64,000 nucleotides of DNA from Paucimonas lemoignei (GCA_900475325.1 LS483371.1:806001-870000), one strand, 5' to 3'; counted from the first letter of the stretch, positions 10,590 to 20,075 are shown. Program-made: numbers and translations. Notes: generated by a model from the letters alone, not told the origin.

Positions 10590-11207
10590 ATGACTGAACC
10601 AACCCGATCGACCCCGACTGCCGTTGAAATCACCAGGCGCGAAAACTGCTTCCAGGGTTTCTACAAACTGGACAAGTTCTTCCTGCGTCACGAGCTGTTC
10701 GCCGGGGGCTTGGGCAAGGAAATCAGTCGCGAATTGTTCGTGCGTCACGACGCGGTGTGCGTGCTGCCGTATGACGCCAAACGCGATGAAGTGGTGTTGA
10801 TCGAGCAGTTCCGGGTTGGTGCGCTTGAAAAGACCGCCAACCCCTGGTTGATCGAGTTGGTGGCTGGCTTGATCGACAAGGCTGAGCAGCCGGAAGAAGT
10901 TGCTCACCGCGAAGCAGAAGAGGAAGCTGGGATTGTCTTCAGTGCCCTTTGGCCGATCACCAAATACTTTCCGTCACCTGGTGGCAGTGATGAATTCGTT
11001 CATCTGTTTCTGGGGCGCTGTGAAAGTGAAGGCGCTGGGGGATTGCACGGGCTGGAGTCCGAAGGCGAAGATATTCGTGTCACGGTGTGGTCATTTGACG
11101 ATGCACTGCAGGCCGTGCGCGATGGGCGAATCATGAATGCCTCGACAATCATTGCCCTGCAATGGCTGGCATTGAACCGCACCGAAGTCAGGGGGTTATG
11201 GTCGTGA
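10590..11207 (+). CDS. nudF: ADP-ribose pyrophosphatase (Nudix hydrolase)
   Basis: NudF/YffH-type enzyme that splits ADP-ribose into AMP and ribose 5-phosphate. The 205-residue product carries a perfect Nudix box: Gly93, Glu99, then Arg107-Glu108 to Glu111-Glu112 and Gly114 (REAEEEAG). The N-terminal segment (about residues 15-50) is the dimer-forming strand-rich part usual for ADPR pyrophosphatases. First gene of the nudF-yqiB-...-cpdA-yqiA-parE run; the next start lies inside its last codons, so the two are coupled. Confidence 0.95.
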   Translation: MTEPTRSTPTAVEITRRENCFQGFYKLDKFFLRHELFAGGLGKEISRELFVRHDAVCVLPYDAKRDEVVLIEQFRVGALEKTANPWLIELVAGLIDKAEQPEEVAHREAEEEAGIVFSALWPITKYFPSPGGSDEFVHLFLGRCESEGAGGLHGLESEGEDIRVTVWSFDDALQAVRDGRIMNASTIIALQWLALNRTEVRGLWS

Positions 11208-11650
11208 ATCTGATGCGCGAGCGCTACCGAGTTGACCTTGCCGGGCTGCAAGCGGCCTGCGAGGCCAACTATGCGCGCTTGATGCGTTTGCTGCCGGACA
11301 TGCGCAACGCCCAACGCTCACGCCGGGTTGCCGTCACCCAGGGTGATCAAATGCTCGGCGTGCTGGCGGTTGAAGTGCTGCTCGATTGCCCCTACACCAC
11401 CACCTTGCAAGTGCGCCAGGAACACAGCCTGCCCTGGCTGCCGGTGCCGAGCCTGGAAGTGCAGGTCTACCACGATGCACGTATGGCCGAAGTCATCGGC
11501 GCCGAACATGCCCGGCGTTTCCGGGGTATCTATCCGTATCCCAATGCGGAAATGCACCAGCCGGATGAAAAGGCTCAGCTGAATCTGTTTTTAGGGGAGT
11601 GGCTGAGCCATTGCCTCGCTTGTGGGCATGAGTTTGAAGTGGTGCGCTGA
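11198..11650 (+). CDS. yqiB: DUF1249 family protein YqiB
   Basis: A 150-residue cytoplasmic protein of the YqiB/DUF1249 family, of unknown biochemical role. It starts with ATG at 11198, 10 bases inside the end of nudF, after AGGGGG. Family features visible are YRVDLAGLQAACEANYARL at the N-terminus and the segment around PWLPVPSLEVQVYHDARMAE. The nudF-yqiB-cpdA-yqiA-parE order is shared with E. coli, which supports the call. Here the order is broken after this gene by a low-GC two-gene insertion. Confidence 0.9.
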   Translation: MVVNLMRERYRVDLAGLQAACEANYARLMRLLPDMRNAQRSRRVAVTQGDQMLGVLAVEVLLDCPYTTTLQVRQEHSLPWLPVPSLEVQVYHDARMAEVIGAEHARRFRGIYPYPNAEMHQPDEKAQLNLFLGEWLSHCLACGHEFEVVR

Positions 11651-11809
11651 AGTCTATTGCGGCCGGTATGAACGTGATGCTGAGTGGGAAGTGTCCGGTT
11701 CTGAATGTAGGAAGTTTCTCAAAGTTTCTGTTTGTCGACTGTGTCCTATTTATTCTGCATATCTCATTAGCTAAATTAGCTCCTTTGGCTGTTGTGGTAG
11801 GTTTTTGGA

Positions 11810-12217
11810 ATGAATTATGTCGGAATACATTTGGATCAATGCAGAGTTGTTCCCTTTGCATGGCATTGCACTTGGCTGGTGGTTGTCAGCGGCGATGGCC
11901 CTAATTTTTGTGGTCATGCGCTGCTGAAGGCAGGCAACTTCTACTTTCATATTGCGGGTCCTTTTAATCGCCCCTATTACATGACGGAGTCCGGCTATAG
12001 GCGCTACATTACGGAGGGAGGTAAAAGGGAGATTTTTCGTCGCCTGGTACCGTTGTCTAATCCAGAAGGGGCTCAGCAGAAGCTAGAAGAACTGAGTGTT
12101 GGACGCTGGCTTTGGCTTGGAGTACCCAATAACTGCGTCTCCTATGTCGAAGAGATATTTAATGCTGGTGGTGCCAATGAGGCCATTCTCAGTAACTGTC
12201 CGACAAGGTGGCAATGA
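11810..12217 (+). CDS. Predicted permuted NlpC/P60-like hydrolase, possible effector
   Basis: A 135-residue protein I do not recognise by name. It has no signal peptide or membrane helix. It contains GHALL (His36) followed much later by PNNCVSYVEEI (Cys109, Glu114-Glu115). A His placed before a Cys in NC-x3-E/F is the arrangement of circularly permuted NlpC/P60 (papain-like) enzymes such as the LRAT/YiiX group, so a cysteine peptidase, amidase or acyltransferase fold is plausible. Base composition is clearly lower in GC than its neighbours (about 35% in the 60 bases around its start). Its stop overlaps the next gene's ATG, so the two are coupled. The ribosome site is weak. Function is inference only. 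Confidence 0.6.
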   Translation: MNYVGIHLDQCRVVPFAWHCTWLVVVSGDGPNFCGHALLKAGNFYFHIAGPFNRPYYMTESGYRRYITEGGKREIFRRLVPLSNPEGAQQKLEELSVGRWLWLGVPNNCVSYVEEIFNAGGANEAILSNCPTRWQ

Positions 12218-12579
12218 AAATGTCTGCGCTGAAGATGATTATCTGCAGCTTCCTGCTGGGTACCACTTTTTTGGTGTTTATTAATGTACTGAATCATATA
12301 GGTGGCCTCGATATTCCACCAATGGTCCTTTATGTATTCAGTGTTTCTTGTTTTTTTCTGGGAGGGTGGTTAGGGCGTTATATTTCGTGGGGGTGGTTGT
12401 TGGGCGGGTTAATGGGCGCGCTTTTAGGTCTGTATGGCCTGCTTATAACGTTGGCCTTGTTATGGGAGGGCAGGTCTTATGAGGACGGGCTTGGTTATCT
12501 GTTGCTCAGTGCAGGGGTTGGTATGTTGATGGGTGGCTACGCACTCTCCAGGGTATTCAAGAACCGAGGCAGACGCTGA
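12214..12579 (+). CDS. Small four-helix membrane protein, possible immunity partner
   Basis: A 121-residue, glycine-rich inner-membrane protein with four predicted helices (about residues 4-26, 35-57, 59-84 and 92-112) and a short basic tail (FKNRGRR). The ATG at 12214 overlaps the stop of the upstream gene (ATGA) and has AAGG five bases before it; an in-frame GTG six bases earlier is less likely. It shows no family I can name. Small size, tight coupling to the hydrolase-like gene and atypical composition fit an immunity protein for that product, but a simple conserved membrane protein is equally possible. Confidence 0.6.
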   Translation: MKMSALKMIICSFLLGTTFLVFINVLNHIGGLDIPPMVLYVFSVSCFFLGGWLGRYISWGWLLGGLMGALLGLYGLLITLALLWEGRSYEDGLGYLLLSAGVGMLMGGYALSRVFKNRGRR

Positions 12580-12675
12580 CCGAAACCGATAACTGCGACC
12601 CATCACTCATTCCCGGATTTGCCCACCCGTCAGCTACCCACCATAATCGCCAGACTCTGCCCAAGGAGATGGCCT

Positions 12676-13482
12676 TTGCCGAACGATCCCGTTAAAGATT
12701 CAGTCCTGCTGGTCCAGCTGTCCGACAGCCATTTGTTCGCCACAGCGGACGGCACGCTGCTGGGCATGAAAACCCGTGAGAGTCTGCAGAAAGTCATCGA
12801 GTTGGTGTTGGCCGAGCAGCCGCAGGTGGATTTGCTGGTTGCCAGTGGCGATGTCTCGCAAGACGGCAGTGTTGAGTCTTACGAGGCGTTTCGGCGGCTG
12901 AGTGATCAGATTGACGCGCCCAAGCGCTGGTTTCCGGGCAATCATGATGAGTCCGTTGAGATGCACCTGGCCGCGCAGCAGAGTGATTTGCTCGACCCGG
13001 TGATCGATATCGGCAACTGGCGCGTGACCCTGTTGGATTCCTCGGTGCCGGGGTCAGTGCCCGGTTACTTGCAGGATCAGCAGTTACAGCTGTTGGCGCA
13101 GGCCCTGAGCGAAGCGCCGGAGCGGCATCATCTTGTCTGCATGCATCACAACCCGGTCCCCATCGGTTGTGCGTGGATGGACCCCATCGGCTTGCGCAAT
13201 CCGGAAGCATTGTTTGCGGTGCTGGAGCGATTTCCGCAAGCGCGAGCGGTGCTTTGGGGGCATGTTCATCAGGAATATGACCAGATGCGCAATGACGTGA
13301 GACTGCTGGCGTCGCCGTCCACCTGTATTCAGTTTGCGCCGGGCAGTGTCGATTTCAAGGTCGACACCACCGCGCCTGGTTACCGCTGGCTGCGTCTGCA
13401 TGAGGACGGGCGGCTTGAAACCGGCGTCTCTCGGGTGGTCGGCTTCGATTTTGAGGTGGACTACGGCGGCGACGGTTACTGA
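12676..13482 (+). CDS. cpdA: 3',5'-cyclic-AMP phosphodiesterase
   Basis: CpdA hydrolyses cAMP to AMP and so tunes the Vfr/CRP regulon. It is a class III metallophosphoesterase: metal ligands are visible as Asp17/His19 (LSDSH), Asp59 (SGDVSQDG), Asn89-His90-Asp91 (PGNHD), the MHHN segment and the C-terminal GHVH. I place the start at the TTG at 12676 because AAGGAGAT sits 5-6 bases before it and no in-frame ATG fits; upstream in-frame codons lack homology. Product 268 residues. Upstream bases 12580-12675 hold no other gene. Confidence 0.92.
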   Translation: MPNDPVKDSVLLVQLSDSHLFATADGTLLGMKTRESLQKVIELVLAEQPQVDLLVASGDVSQDGSVESYEAFRRLSDQIDAPKRWFPGNHDESVEMHLAAQQSDLLDPVIDIGNWRVTLLDSSVPGSVPGYLQDQQLQLLAQALSEAPERHHLVCMHHNPVPIGCAWMDPIGLRNPEALFAVLERFPQARAVLWGHVHQEYDQMRNDVRLLASPSTCIQFAPGSVDFKVDTTAPGYRWLRLHEDGRLETGVSRVVGFDFEVDYGGDGY

Positions 13483-13577
13483 TCTTTTGCCCTGAAGCAG
13501 ACGTAAGTGAGTCTTTCGCGGGGAGTCCCTGTAAACTGCGCGGCTTTGCACCTCTCAGAGTGCCAGGAGCGGATGGC

Positions 13578-14195
13578 GTGAACACCGAAAAACCCTCTCT
13601 GCTTTATATCCACGGCCTGAACAGCTCGGCGCTGTCGAAAAAAGCCACCCAGCTGATAGCGCTGATGCAGTCGCTGGGGCTGAGCGAGCACGTGCGTGTC
13701 CCCGAATTGCATCATCATCCGCGCCAGGCCATGGTGCAGCTTGAGGAAGCTATTGCCGAGCTTGGTCGACCGCTGCTGGTCGGCAGCTCCCTCGGCGGCT
13801 ACTATGCGACTCATTTGGCAGAGCGTCATGGCCTCAAGGCCGTGCTGATCAACCCGGCTGTCAATCCGCATGAGTTGTTCGATGGATTTGTCGGCACCCA
13901 GCAGAATTTTTACACAGGCCAAACCTGGGAATTGACCCACGATCACGTGCACGCGCTGGCCGAGTTGCAGGTGCCTGCGCCGCAAGATTCGCAGCGTTAT
14001 CAGGTGTGGTTGCAGACAGGCGACGAAACCCTTGATTATCGGCGCGCAGAAGCGTTTTACCGGGCCTGCGCGTTGCGTATCCAGGCAGGCGGCGATCACA
14101 GCTTTCAAGGTTTTGCAGAGCGTCTGCCGGCCCTGTTGAGTTTTGCCGGATTTGCCCCTGAGTTGTTGCAAGCTGTGGATGTATCGAAGCTGTAA
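13578..14195 (+). CDS. yqiA: Alpha/beta-fold esterase YqiA
   Basis: A 205-residue cytoplasmic serine esterase of the YqiA (UPF0227) family. The nucleophile elbow is GSSLGG with Ser71, and the N-terminal oxyanion segment is YIHGLNSS. The C-terminal GGDHSFQGF supplies the catalytic His. The start is a GTG at 13578 following AGGAGCGG; an in-frame GTG 18 bases earlier has no ribosome site. Lies between cpdA and parE as in E. coli. The natural substrate is not known. Confidence 0.9.
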   Translation: MNTEKPSLLYIHGLNSSALSKKATQLIALMQSLGLSEHVRVPELHHHPRQAMVQLEEAIAELGRPLLVGSSLGGYYATHLAERHGLKAVLINPAVNPHELFDGFVGTQQNFYTGQTWELTHDHVHALAELQVPAPQDSQRYQVWLQTGDETLDYRRAEAFYRACALRIQAGGDHSFQGFAERLPALLSFAGFAPELLQAVDVSKL

Positions 14196-14211
14196 CCAGA
14201 CACATGTATGC

Positions 14212-14308
14212 CCCTGTGGGAGCGAATTCATTCGCGAATCCGATGCCATGCAGACGAATCTCTTTGGGATGTCCCGGCCACTTCGCGAATGAATTCGCTC
14301 CCACAGGG
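14212..14308. repeat. REPIN-like inverted repeat, family A
   Basis: CCCTGTGGGAGCGAATTCAT and its inverse ATGAATTCGCTCCCACAGGG bound a 97-base element in the gap between yqiA and parE. Same family as the elements at 2929 and 34729. Confidence 0.85.
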
Positions 14309-14370
14309 TAGAGCGGCATAGTGAAACAAGAATGCCCCGTAACCCCATGAATAACTGATGACGAGACCCC

Positions 14371-16275
14371 ATGGCCACTCCCAGCGCTAGCTCTTATAAC
14401 GCAGACGCCATCGAAGTCCTCTCGGGCCTCGACCCGGTTCGCAAGCGTCCGGGCATGTACACCGACACTTCGCGGCCGAACCACCTTGCCCAGGAAGTCA
14501 TCGACAACAGCGTCGACGAAGCCCTGGCAGGCCACGCCAAATCGGTGCAGGTCATTCTGCATGCCGATAACTCCCTGGAAGTCTCCGATGACGGCCGCGG
14601 CATGCCCGTGGACATCCACCCGGAAGAGGGCGTTTCCGGCGTCGAGCTGATCCTCACCAAACTCCACGCGGGCGGCAAGTTCTCCAACAAGAACTACCAG
14701 TTTTCCGGTGGCCTGCACGGTGTGGGTATTTCGGTGGTCAACGCGCTGTCGACCCTGGTCAAGGTGCGGGTCAAGCGCGACGGCAGCGAATATGAAATGA
14801 CCTTCACCGACGGCTACAAGGCCTCGGAGCTGGCCGTGGTCGGTACAGTCGGCAAGCGCAACACCGGGACCAGCGTGTACTTCGCGCCGGACCCTAAATA
14901 CTTCGATACGCCGAAGTTTTCCGTCAGCCGCCTCAAGCACGTACTCAAGGCCAAGGCCGTACTGTGCCCGGGGTTGCTGGTCAGCTTCGAAGACAAAGCC
15001 AGCGGTGAGAAGGTCGAGTGGCACTACGAAGACGGCCTGCGCTCTTATCTGCAGGATTCGGTCAGCGATTTCCTGCGTCTGCCGGATGAGCCGTTCTGCG
15101 GCAGTTTTGCCGGTAATAAAGAAGCCGTCGACTGGGCGTTGCTCTGGCTGCCGGAAGGTGGCGACAGCGTGCAGGAAAGCTACGTCAACCTGATCCCCAC
15201 GGCGCAAGGCGGTACCCACGTCAACGGTTTGCGTCAGGGCTTGCTGGACGCGATGCGTGAGTTCTGCGAATACCGCAACCTGTTGCCGCGTGGCGTGAAG
15301 CTGGCGCCTGAAGACGTCTGGGAGCGGATTGCTTTCGTCCTGTCGATGAAAATGCAGGAGCCGCAATTCTCTGGCCAGACCAAGGAGCGTCTGTCGTCCC
15401 GTGAGGCGGCAGCGTTTGTCTCTGGCGTGGTCAAGGATGCGTTCAGCCTGTGGCTCAATGCGCACTCCGATCTGGGCATGCAGCTGGCCGAACTGGCAAT
15501 CAACAATGCCGGTCGGCGCCTCAAGGCCAGCAAGAAGGTCGAGCGCAAGCGCATCACCCAAGGCCCGGCATTGCCCGGCAAGCTTGCTGACTGCGCCGGG
15601 CAAGACCCGATGCGTTCCGAACTGTTTCTGGTGGAAGGTGATTCCGCTGGCGGCTCGGCCAAGCAGGCGCGGGATAAAGAGTTTCAAGCGATCCTGCCGT
15701 TGCGCGGCAAGATCCTCAACACCTGGGAAGTCGATGGCGGAGAAGTCCTGGCCAGCCAGGAAGTGCACAACATTGCCGTGGCCATCGGTGTTGATCCGGG
15801 TGCGGCAGACATGAGCCAGCTGCGTTACGGCAAGATCTGCATCCTCGCCGACGCCGACTCCGACGGGCTGCACATTGCGACCCTGCTGTGCGCCTTGTTC
15901 GTCCAGCATTTCCGCCCGTTGGTGGACGCGGGGCACGTGTATGTCGCCATGCCGCCGCTGTACCGGATCGATTTGGGCAAAGACATCTATTACGCGCTGG
16001 ATGAAGCCGAGCGCGACGGGATTCTTGATCGTCTGGTGGCCGAGAAGAAACGCGGCAAGCCGCAGGTCACGCGATTCAAAGGCCTGGGCGAAATGAACCC
16101 GCCGCAGCTGCGCGAAACGACCATGGACCCCAACACCCGCCGTCTGGTGCAGTTGACCCTGGACGATTTCGCCGCGACCTCGGAAATGATGGACATGCTG
16201 CTGGCCAAAAAACGCGCTGGCGACCGCAAAAGCTGGCTGGAGTCCAAAGGCAACCTCGCCGAGGTCCTGACTTGA
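14371..16275 (+). CDS. parE: DNA topoisomerase IV subunit B
   Basis: ATPase subunit of topoisomerase IV, which decatenates daughter chromosomes together with ParC. The 634-residue protein has the GHKL ATPase motifs (EVIDNSVDEALAG, DDGRGMPVD, GGLHGVG) and a C-terminal TOPRIM domain with Glu422 in VEGDSAGG, PLRGKILN, and the DADSDG metal site. It ends with the family signature RRLVQLTLDD. Its TGA overlaps the ATG of the next gene by one base, so parE, two envelope genes and parC form one tightly packed block. Confidence 0.98.
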   Translation: MATPSASSYNADAIEVLSGLDPVRKRPGMYTDTSRPNHLAQEVIDNSVDEALAGHAKSVQVILHADNSLEVSDDGRGMPVDIHPEEGVSGVELILTKLHAGGKFSNKNYQFSGGLHGVGISVVNALSTLVKVRVKRDGSEYEMTFTDGYKASELAVVGTVGKRNTGTSVYFAPDPKYFDTPKFSVSRLKHVLKAKAVLCPGLLVSFEDKASGEKVEWHYEDGLRSYLQDSVSDFLRLPDEPFCGSFAGNKEAVDWALLWLPEGGDSVQESYVNLIPTAQGGTHVNGLRQGLLDAMREFCEYRNLLPRGVKLAPEDVWERIAFVLSMKMQEPQFSGQTKERLSSREAAAFVSGVVKDAFSLWLNAHSDLGMQLAELAINNAGRRLKASKKVERKRITQGPALPGKLADCAGQDPMRSELFLVEGDSAGGSAKQARDKEFQAILPLRGKILNTWEVDGGEVLASQEVHNIAVAIGVDPGAADMSQLRYGKICILADADSDGLHIATLLCALFVQHFRPLVDAGHVYVAMPPLYRIDLGKDIYYALDEAERDGILDRLVAEKKRGKPQVTRFKGLGEMNPPQLRETTMDPNTRRLVQLTLDDFAATSEMMDMLLAKKRAGDRKSWLESKGNLAEVLT

Positions 16276-17282
16276 TGCCAGACACCCTGGTGTCCTGCAG
16301 AAAAGCTGCGTGGGCGGGGCTGCTTGCGATTGCGCTGGTGGCCCCGGCTGTCGCCGCACCTCTGGAGCAATTGGCACTGGTCTCCGAGCATCCCGTCGAC
16401 GGCATGGTCGGCGGCAATCTCTCTGGTCTGGCTGTGTGCAATGGCCGTCTGTGGACGGTTTCCGATCGCGACGACGAGCTGATTTATAGCCTGGATACCA
16501 CGCACACCATCTGGCAGGCCGAGCCGCAGGCGATGGCGGTTCCGCCTGCGCCGGAGAGTGATTTGCCGGTCAACTTGCGCTCCCTGGCCCAGCTCTCGTC
16601 CATCGTGCGCGGTGGCAGTCTGGATTTCGAGGGCATCAGTTGCGATGCCGCGGGCAACAAATACCTGGTCAGCGAAGCCTATGCCGAAGTGCTCAAAGTC
16701 CCTGTCGATGGGGCGCCGGTCTGGCTGACACTGCCTTCGGAACTGGTGTCTCAGGCCCGGGCCAAGGGCATGCTGCAACATTTCAATGCCATTTATGAAG
16801 GGTTGGCGATCAGCCCTGACGGCAATCGCTTATGGCTGGCTGCCGAGCGGGATCAGCGCGGGTTACTGGTGGTCAGCCGTGAAAATGACACCTGGCGCTG
16901 CAAAGACAGTTGCGTGTTGCGCACCGAGCCCGGCAAAGAAGTCTTGCCGCCGCAGGTGGGAGGCAAGTCGGTGTCTCGGGATTTCGCCGACCTGTCGCTG
17001 TTCAACGGCAAGCTCTACGCCCTGGAGCGATCGGCCTATCGCATCTGTCGCCGTACCCTGCAAACCGGCGCCAATGAACGCTGCTGGTCGTTTTCCGCAG
17101 AAGCGCTCAAACCCAATCGGCTCTACGATCAACGTTATGGCCTGACTGAAGCGCTGGTGGTCGACGAGACGGGCGCCTGGGTGGGTGTGGATAACAATTT
17201 TGGTGAGCGCGCTGATGGCGAGAAACGCCCGATTGTCTGGCGTTTCGCGGCACCGGCAGGTGGCTGGGGCGAGCGGCCATGA
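16275..17282 (+). CDS. Esterase-like activity of phytase family protein, secreted
   Basis: A 335-residue protein with an N-terminal signal peptide (about residues 1-27, ending PAVAAP) and a beta-propeller-like body. Motifs such as SLDFEGISCD, YEGLAISPDG and YGLTEALVVDE fit the 'esterase-like activity of phytase' family (PF13449), which is periplasmic or secreted. I take the ATG at 16275, overlapping the parE stop by one base. It overlaps the following protease-like gene by four bases. Placement between parE and parC is conserved in pseudomonads, but a functional link to topoisomerase IV is not established. Confidence 0.85.
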   Translation: MPDTLVSCRKAAWAGLLAIALVAPAVAAPLEQLALVSEHPVDGMVGGNLSGLAVCNGRLWTVSDRDDELIYSLDTTHTIWQAEPQAMAVPPAPESDLPVNLRSLAQLSSIVRGGSLDFEGISCDAAGNKYLVSEAYAEVLKVPVDGAPVWLTLPSELVSQARAKGMLQHFNAIYEGLAISPDGNRLWLAAERDQRGLLVVSRENDTWRCKDSCVLRTEPGKEVLPPQVGGKSVSRDFADLSLFNGKLYALERSAYRICRRTLQTGANERCWSFSAEALKPNRLYDQRYGLTEALVVDETGAWVGVDNNFGERADGEKRPIVWRFAAPAGGWGERP

Positions 17283-17800
17283 GCCAGCAACTTCCCGGCA
17301 AGCGTGCGGGCAAGGTGTTGATGATCCTGGCCTGGGCCGCAGCGCTGTTTCTGGCAACACGTTACTTTGGCGAGTGGGAAGACCGTCAGGAAAACCCCAA
17401 CGCGGTGGTCACCTCGCAACACGGTGAGGGTTATATCGAAGTGCAATTGGTGGGAAATCGCCAAGGGCATTTCGTCAGCTCGGGCAAGATCAATGATCAG
17501 CCCGTGCAGTTTTTGCTGGATACGGGCGCTACCGATGTGGCGATTCCGGGCAAGGTGGCTGATACCTTGCAGTTACAGCGCGGTGCGCCTGTGTGGGTCA
17601 GCACCGCCAACGGCCGCAGCCAGGGCTTTCGAACGTCCATCGAACACCTGCAACTAGGCGACATCGTCCTGAACAACGTGCGCGCCCTGGTGGTGCCCGG
17701 TCTGGACGGCGAACAAGTGCTGCTGGGCATGAGCGCTATGAAACAACTCGAATTCACCCAGCGCGGCGGCACCATGCTGCTGCGCCAGACGACGAAATAA
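17279..17800 (+). CDS. Membrane-anchored retropepsin-like aspartic protease (clan AA)
   Basis: A 173-residue protein with one N-terminal membrane anchor (about residues 12-27) and a periplasmic single-copy retropepsin domain. The active-site triad is Asp81-Thr-Gly-Ala in [13 protein letters not shown], followed by the flap-like [10 protein letters not shown] and the C-terminal [12 protein letters not shown]. Single-domain proteins of this type (TIGR02281) would need to dimerise to be active. Starts in a 4-base overlap with the esterase-like gene and ends 10 bases before parC. Substrate unknown. Confidence 0.87.
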   Translation: MSQQLPGKRAGKVLMILAWAAALFLATRYFGEWEDRQENPNAVVTSQHGEGYIEVQLVGNRQGHFVSSGKINDQPVQFLLDTGATDVAIPGKVADTLQLQRGAPVWVSTANGRSQGFRTSIEHLQLGDIVLNNVRALVVPGLDGEQVLLGMSAMKQLEFTQRGGTMLLRQTTK

Positions 17801-17810
17801 TGAGGCACGC

Positions 17811-20075
17811 ATGAGCGACTCCCTTGACCTCAGCCTGGATGGCGTAGAACGCCGATCACTGGCTGACTTCACCGAACAGGCCTACCTCAACTACTCCATG
17901 TACGTGATCATGGACCGTGCCCTGCCGCATATCGGCGACGGCCTCAAGCCTGTGCAACGACGCATCATCTACGCCATGAGCGAGTTGGGCCTGGACGCTG
18001 ACTCCAAGCACAAGAAGTCGGCGCGTACCGTCGGCGACGTGCTCGGCAAGTTCCACCCCCATGGCGACTCGGCGTGCTACGAAGCCATGGTCCTGATGGC
18101 TCAACCGTTCAGCTATCGCTACACGCTGGTGGACGGCCAGGGTAACTGGGGTGCGCCGGATGATCCGAAATCCTTCGCCGCCATGCGTTACACCGAAGCG
18201 CGGTTGTCGCGTTATTCCGAAGTGCTGCTCAGCGAACTGGGCCAAGGCACGGCGGACTGGGTCCCGAACTTCGACGGCACCCTGGACGAGCCTGCGGTCT
18301 TGCCAGCACGGCTGCCGAATATTCTGCTCAATGGCACCACTGGCATCGCCGTTGGCATGGCCACTGACGTGCCGCCGCACAACCTGCGTGAAGTCGCGAC
18401 TGCGTGCGTGCGCCTGCTTGATGAGCCCAAGGCCACCGTCGAGCAACTGGTTGAACATATCCAGGGTCCGGACTACCCGACCGAAGCGGAAATCATCACG
18501 CCGCGCGCCGACCTGCTGAAAATGTACGAAACCGGCAAGGGCTCGGTGCGCATGCGCGCGGTTTACCACATTGAAGACGGCGACATCATCGTCACGGCGC
18601 TGCCGCATCAGGTGTCCGGTGCCAAGGTGCTGGAGCAGATTGCCGCACTGATGCAGGCCAAACCTTCCAAAGCGCCGCAGGTTGCCGACCTGCGCGATGA
18701 GTCCGACCACGAAAACCCGTGCCGCATCGTGATCATCCCGGTGAACAGCCGTGTCGACCACGAAGCACTGATGCAGCACTTGTTCGCCAGCACCGATCTG
18801 GAATCCAGCTACCGGGTCAACATCAACATCATTGGTCTGGACGGCAAACCGCAGCTGAAAAACCTGCGGGCATTGCTGGTGGAGTGGCTGGAGTTCCGCG
18901 TACGCACGGTGCGCCGCCGCCTGCAATTCCGTCTCGATAAGGTCGAGCGTCGTCTGCACCTGTTGGACGGTTTGCTGGTTGCCTATCTCAACCTGGATGA
19001 AGTGATCCACATCATCCGCACCGAGGAGCATCCGAAAGCCAGGCTCATCGAGCGCTTCGAGCTGAGCGAGATCCAGGCTGATTACATCCTCGATACGCGC
19101 TTGCGTCAGTTGGCACGGCTTGAAGAGATGAAGCTGCGCAACGAACAGGACGAACTGAATAAAGAACGTACCAAGCTGATGGCGCTGCTGGGCAGCGAAG
19201 CCAAGCTCAAGAAGCTGGTGCGCAGCGAACTGATCAAGGACGCCGAAACCTATGGCGATGATCGCCGCTCGCCCATCGTGGAGCGCGCCGAAGCCAAGGC
19301 AATGACCGAGCACGACCTCCTGCCTAACGAGAAAGTCACGGTCGTTCTGTCGGAGAAGGGCTGGGTCCGTTCGGCCAAGGGCCACGACATCGACGCGACC
19401 GGTCTTTCTTATAAGGCGGGTGATGTTTTCCAGACCGCCGCCATGGGACGTTCCAACCAATATGCGGTGTTCATCGACTCCACTGGGCGCAGTTACTCGC
19501 TGGCCGCGCATACGCTGCCGTCTGCACGTGGCCAGGGCGAGCCGTTGACCGGCAAGCTGCAACCACCACCGGGCGCGACCTTCGAATGCGTGCTGTTGCC
19601 TGAAGACGACGCGCTGTACGTGATTGCCTCGGACGCCGGTTACGGGTTCGTGGTCAAGGGTGAGGATCTGCAAGCCAAGAACAAGGCGGGCAAGGCGCTG
19701 TTGAGCCTGCCTAAAGGCGCCAAGGTCATGCTGCCGCGTCCAGTGGCGGATCGTGAGCAGAATTGGCTGGCGGCGGTGACCACAGAAGGTCGTCTGCTGA
19801 TCTTCAAGATCAGTGATCTGCCCCAGTTGAGCAAAGGCAAAGGCAACAAGATCATTGGTGTGCCGGGTGATCGGGTCGCCAGCCGCGAGGAATATGTGAC
19901 CGACGTTGCGGTGATCCCGCAGGGCGCGACCCTGGTCTTGCAGGCGGGTAAACGCAACCTCTCGCTCAAGCCTGATGATCTTGAACATTACAAGGGCGAG
20001 CGCGGTCGGCGGGGTAACAAGTTGCCTCGTGGCTTCCAGCGGGTCGACGCGCTGTTGGTGGAAAACGCCTCTTAA
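17811..20075 (+). CDS. parC: DNA topoisomerase IV subunit A
   Basis: DNA cleavage/religation subunit that forms the heterotetramer with ParE. The 754-residue protein has the catalytic Tyr127 in [10 protein letters not shown] and the quinolone-determining segment [12 protein letters not shown] with Ser87 and Glu91, i.e. the unmutated, quinolone-sensitive residues at those positions. The C-terminal propeller carries blades around [19 protein letters not shown] and [10 protein letters not shown]. Start ATG 17811 gives the usual N-terminus MSDSLDLS. Immediately downstream of the retropepsin-like gene. Confidence 0.98.
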   Translation: MSDSLDLSLDGVERRSLADFTEQAYLNYSMYVIMDRALPHIGDGLKPVQRRIIYAMSELGLDADSKHKKSARTVGDVLGKFHPHGDSACYEAMVLMAQPFSYRYTLVDGQGNWGAPDDPKSFAAMRYTEARLSRYSEVLLSELGQGTADWVPNFDGTLDEPAVLPARLPNILLNGTTGIAVGMATDVPPHNLREVATACVRLLDEPKATVEQLVEHIQGPDYPTEAEIITPRADLLKMYETGKGSVRMRAVYHIEDGDIIVTALPHQVSGAKVLEQIAALMQAKPSKAPQVADLRDESDHENPCRIVIIPVNSRVDHEALMQHLFASTDLESSYRVNINIIGLDGKPQLKNLRALLVEWLEFRVRTVRRRLQFRLDKVERRLHLLDGLLVAYLNLDEVIHIIRTEEHPKARLIERFELSEIQADYILDTRLRQLARLEEMKLRNEQDELNKERTKLMALLGSEAKLKKLVRSELIKDAETYGDDRRSPIVERAEAKAMTEHDLLPNEKVTVVLSEKGWVRSAKGHDIDATGLSYKAGDVFQTAAMGRSNQYAVFIDSTGRSYSLAAHTLPSARGQGEPLTGKLQPPPGATFECVLLPEDDALYVIASDAGYGFVVKGEDLQAKNKAGKALLSLPKGAKVMLPRPVADREQNWLAAVTTEGRLLIFKISDLPQLSKGKGNKIIGVPGDRVASREEYVTDVAVIPQGATLVLQAGKRNLSLKPDDLEHYKGERGRRGNKLPRGFQRVDALLVENAS

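Noticed and set aside
13861-16377. Long open frame (838 codons) antisense to yqiA-parE
   Set aside because: It crosses a REPIN and two real genes; the translation has no domain and merely mirrors parE codon bias.
18061-18085. Quinolone resistance mutation in parC
   Set aside because: Ser87 and Glu91 are both the sensitive residues, so no resistance change is visible here.
17856-19988. 710-codon antisense frame over parC
   Set aside because: Antisense shadow of a conserved gene; same for 52624-54762 opposite rnr.
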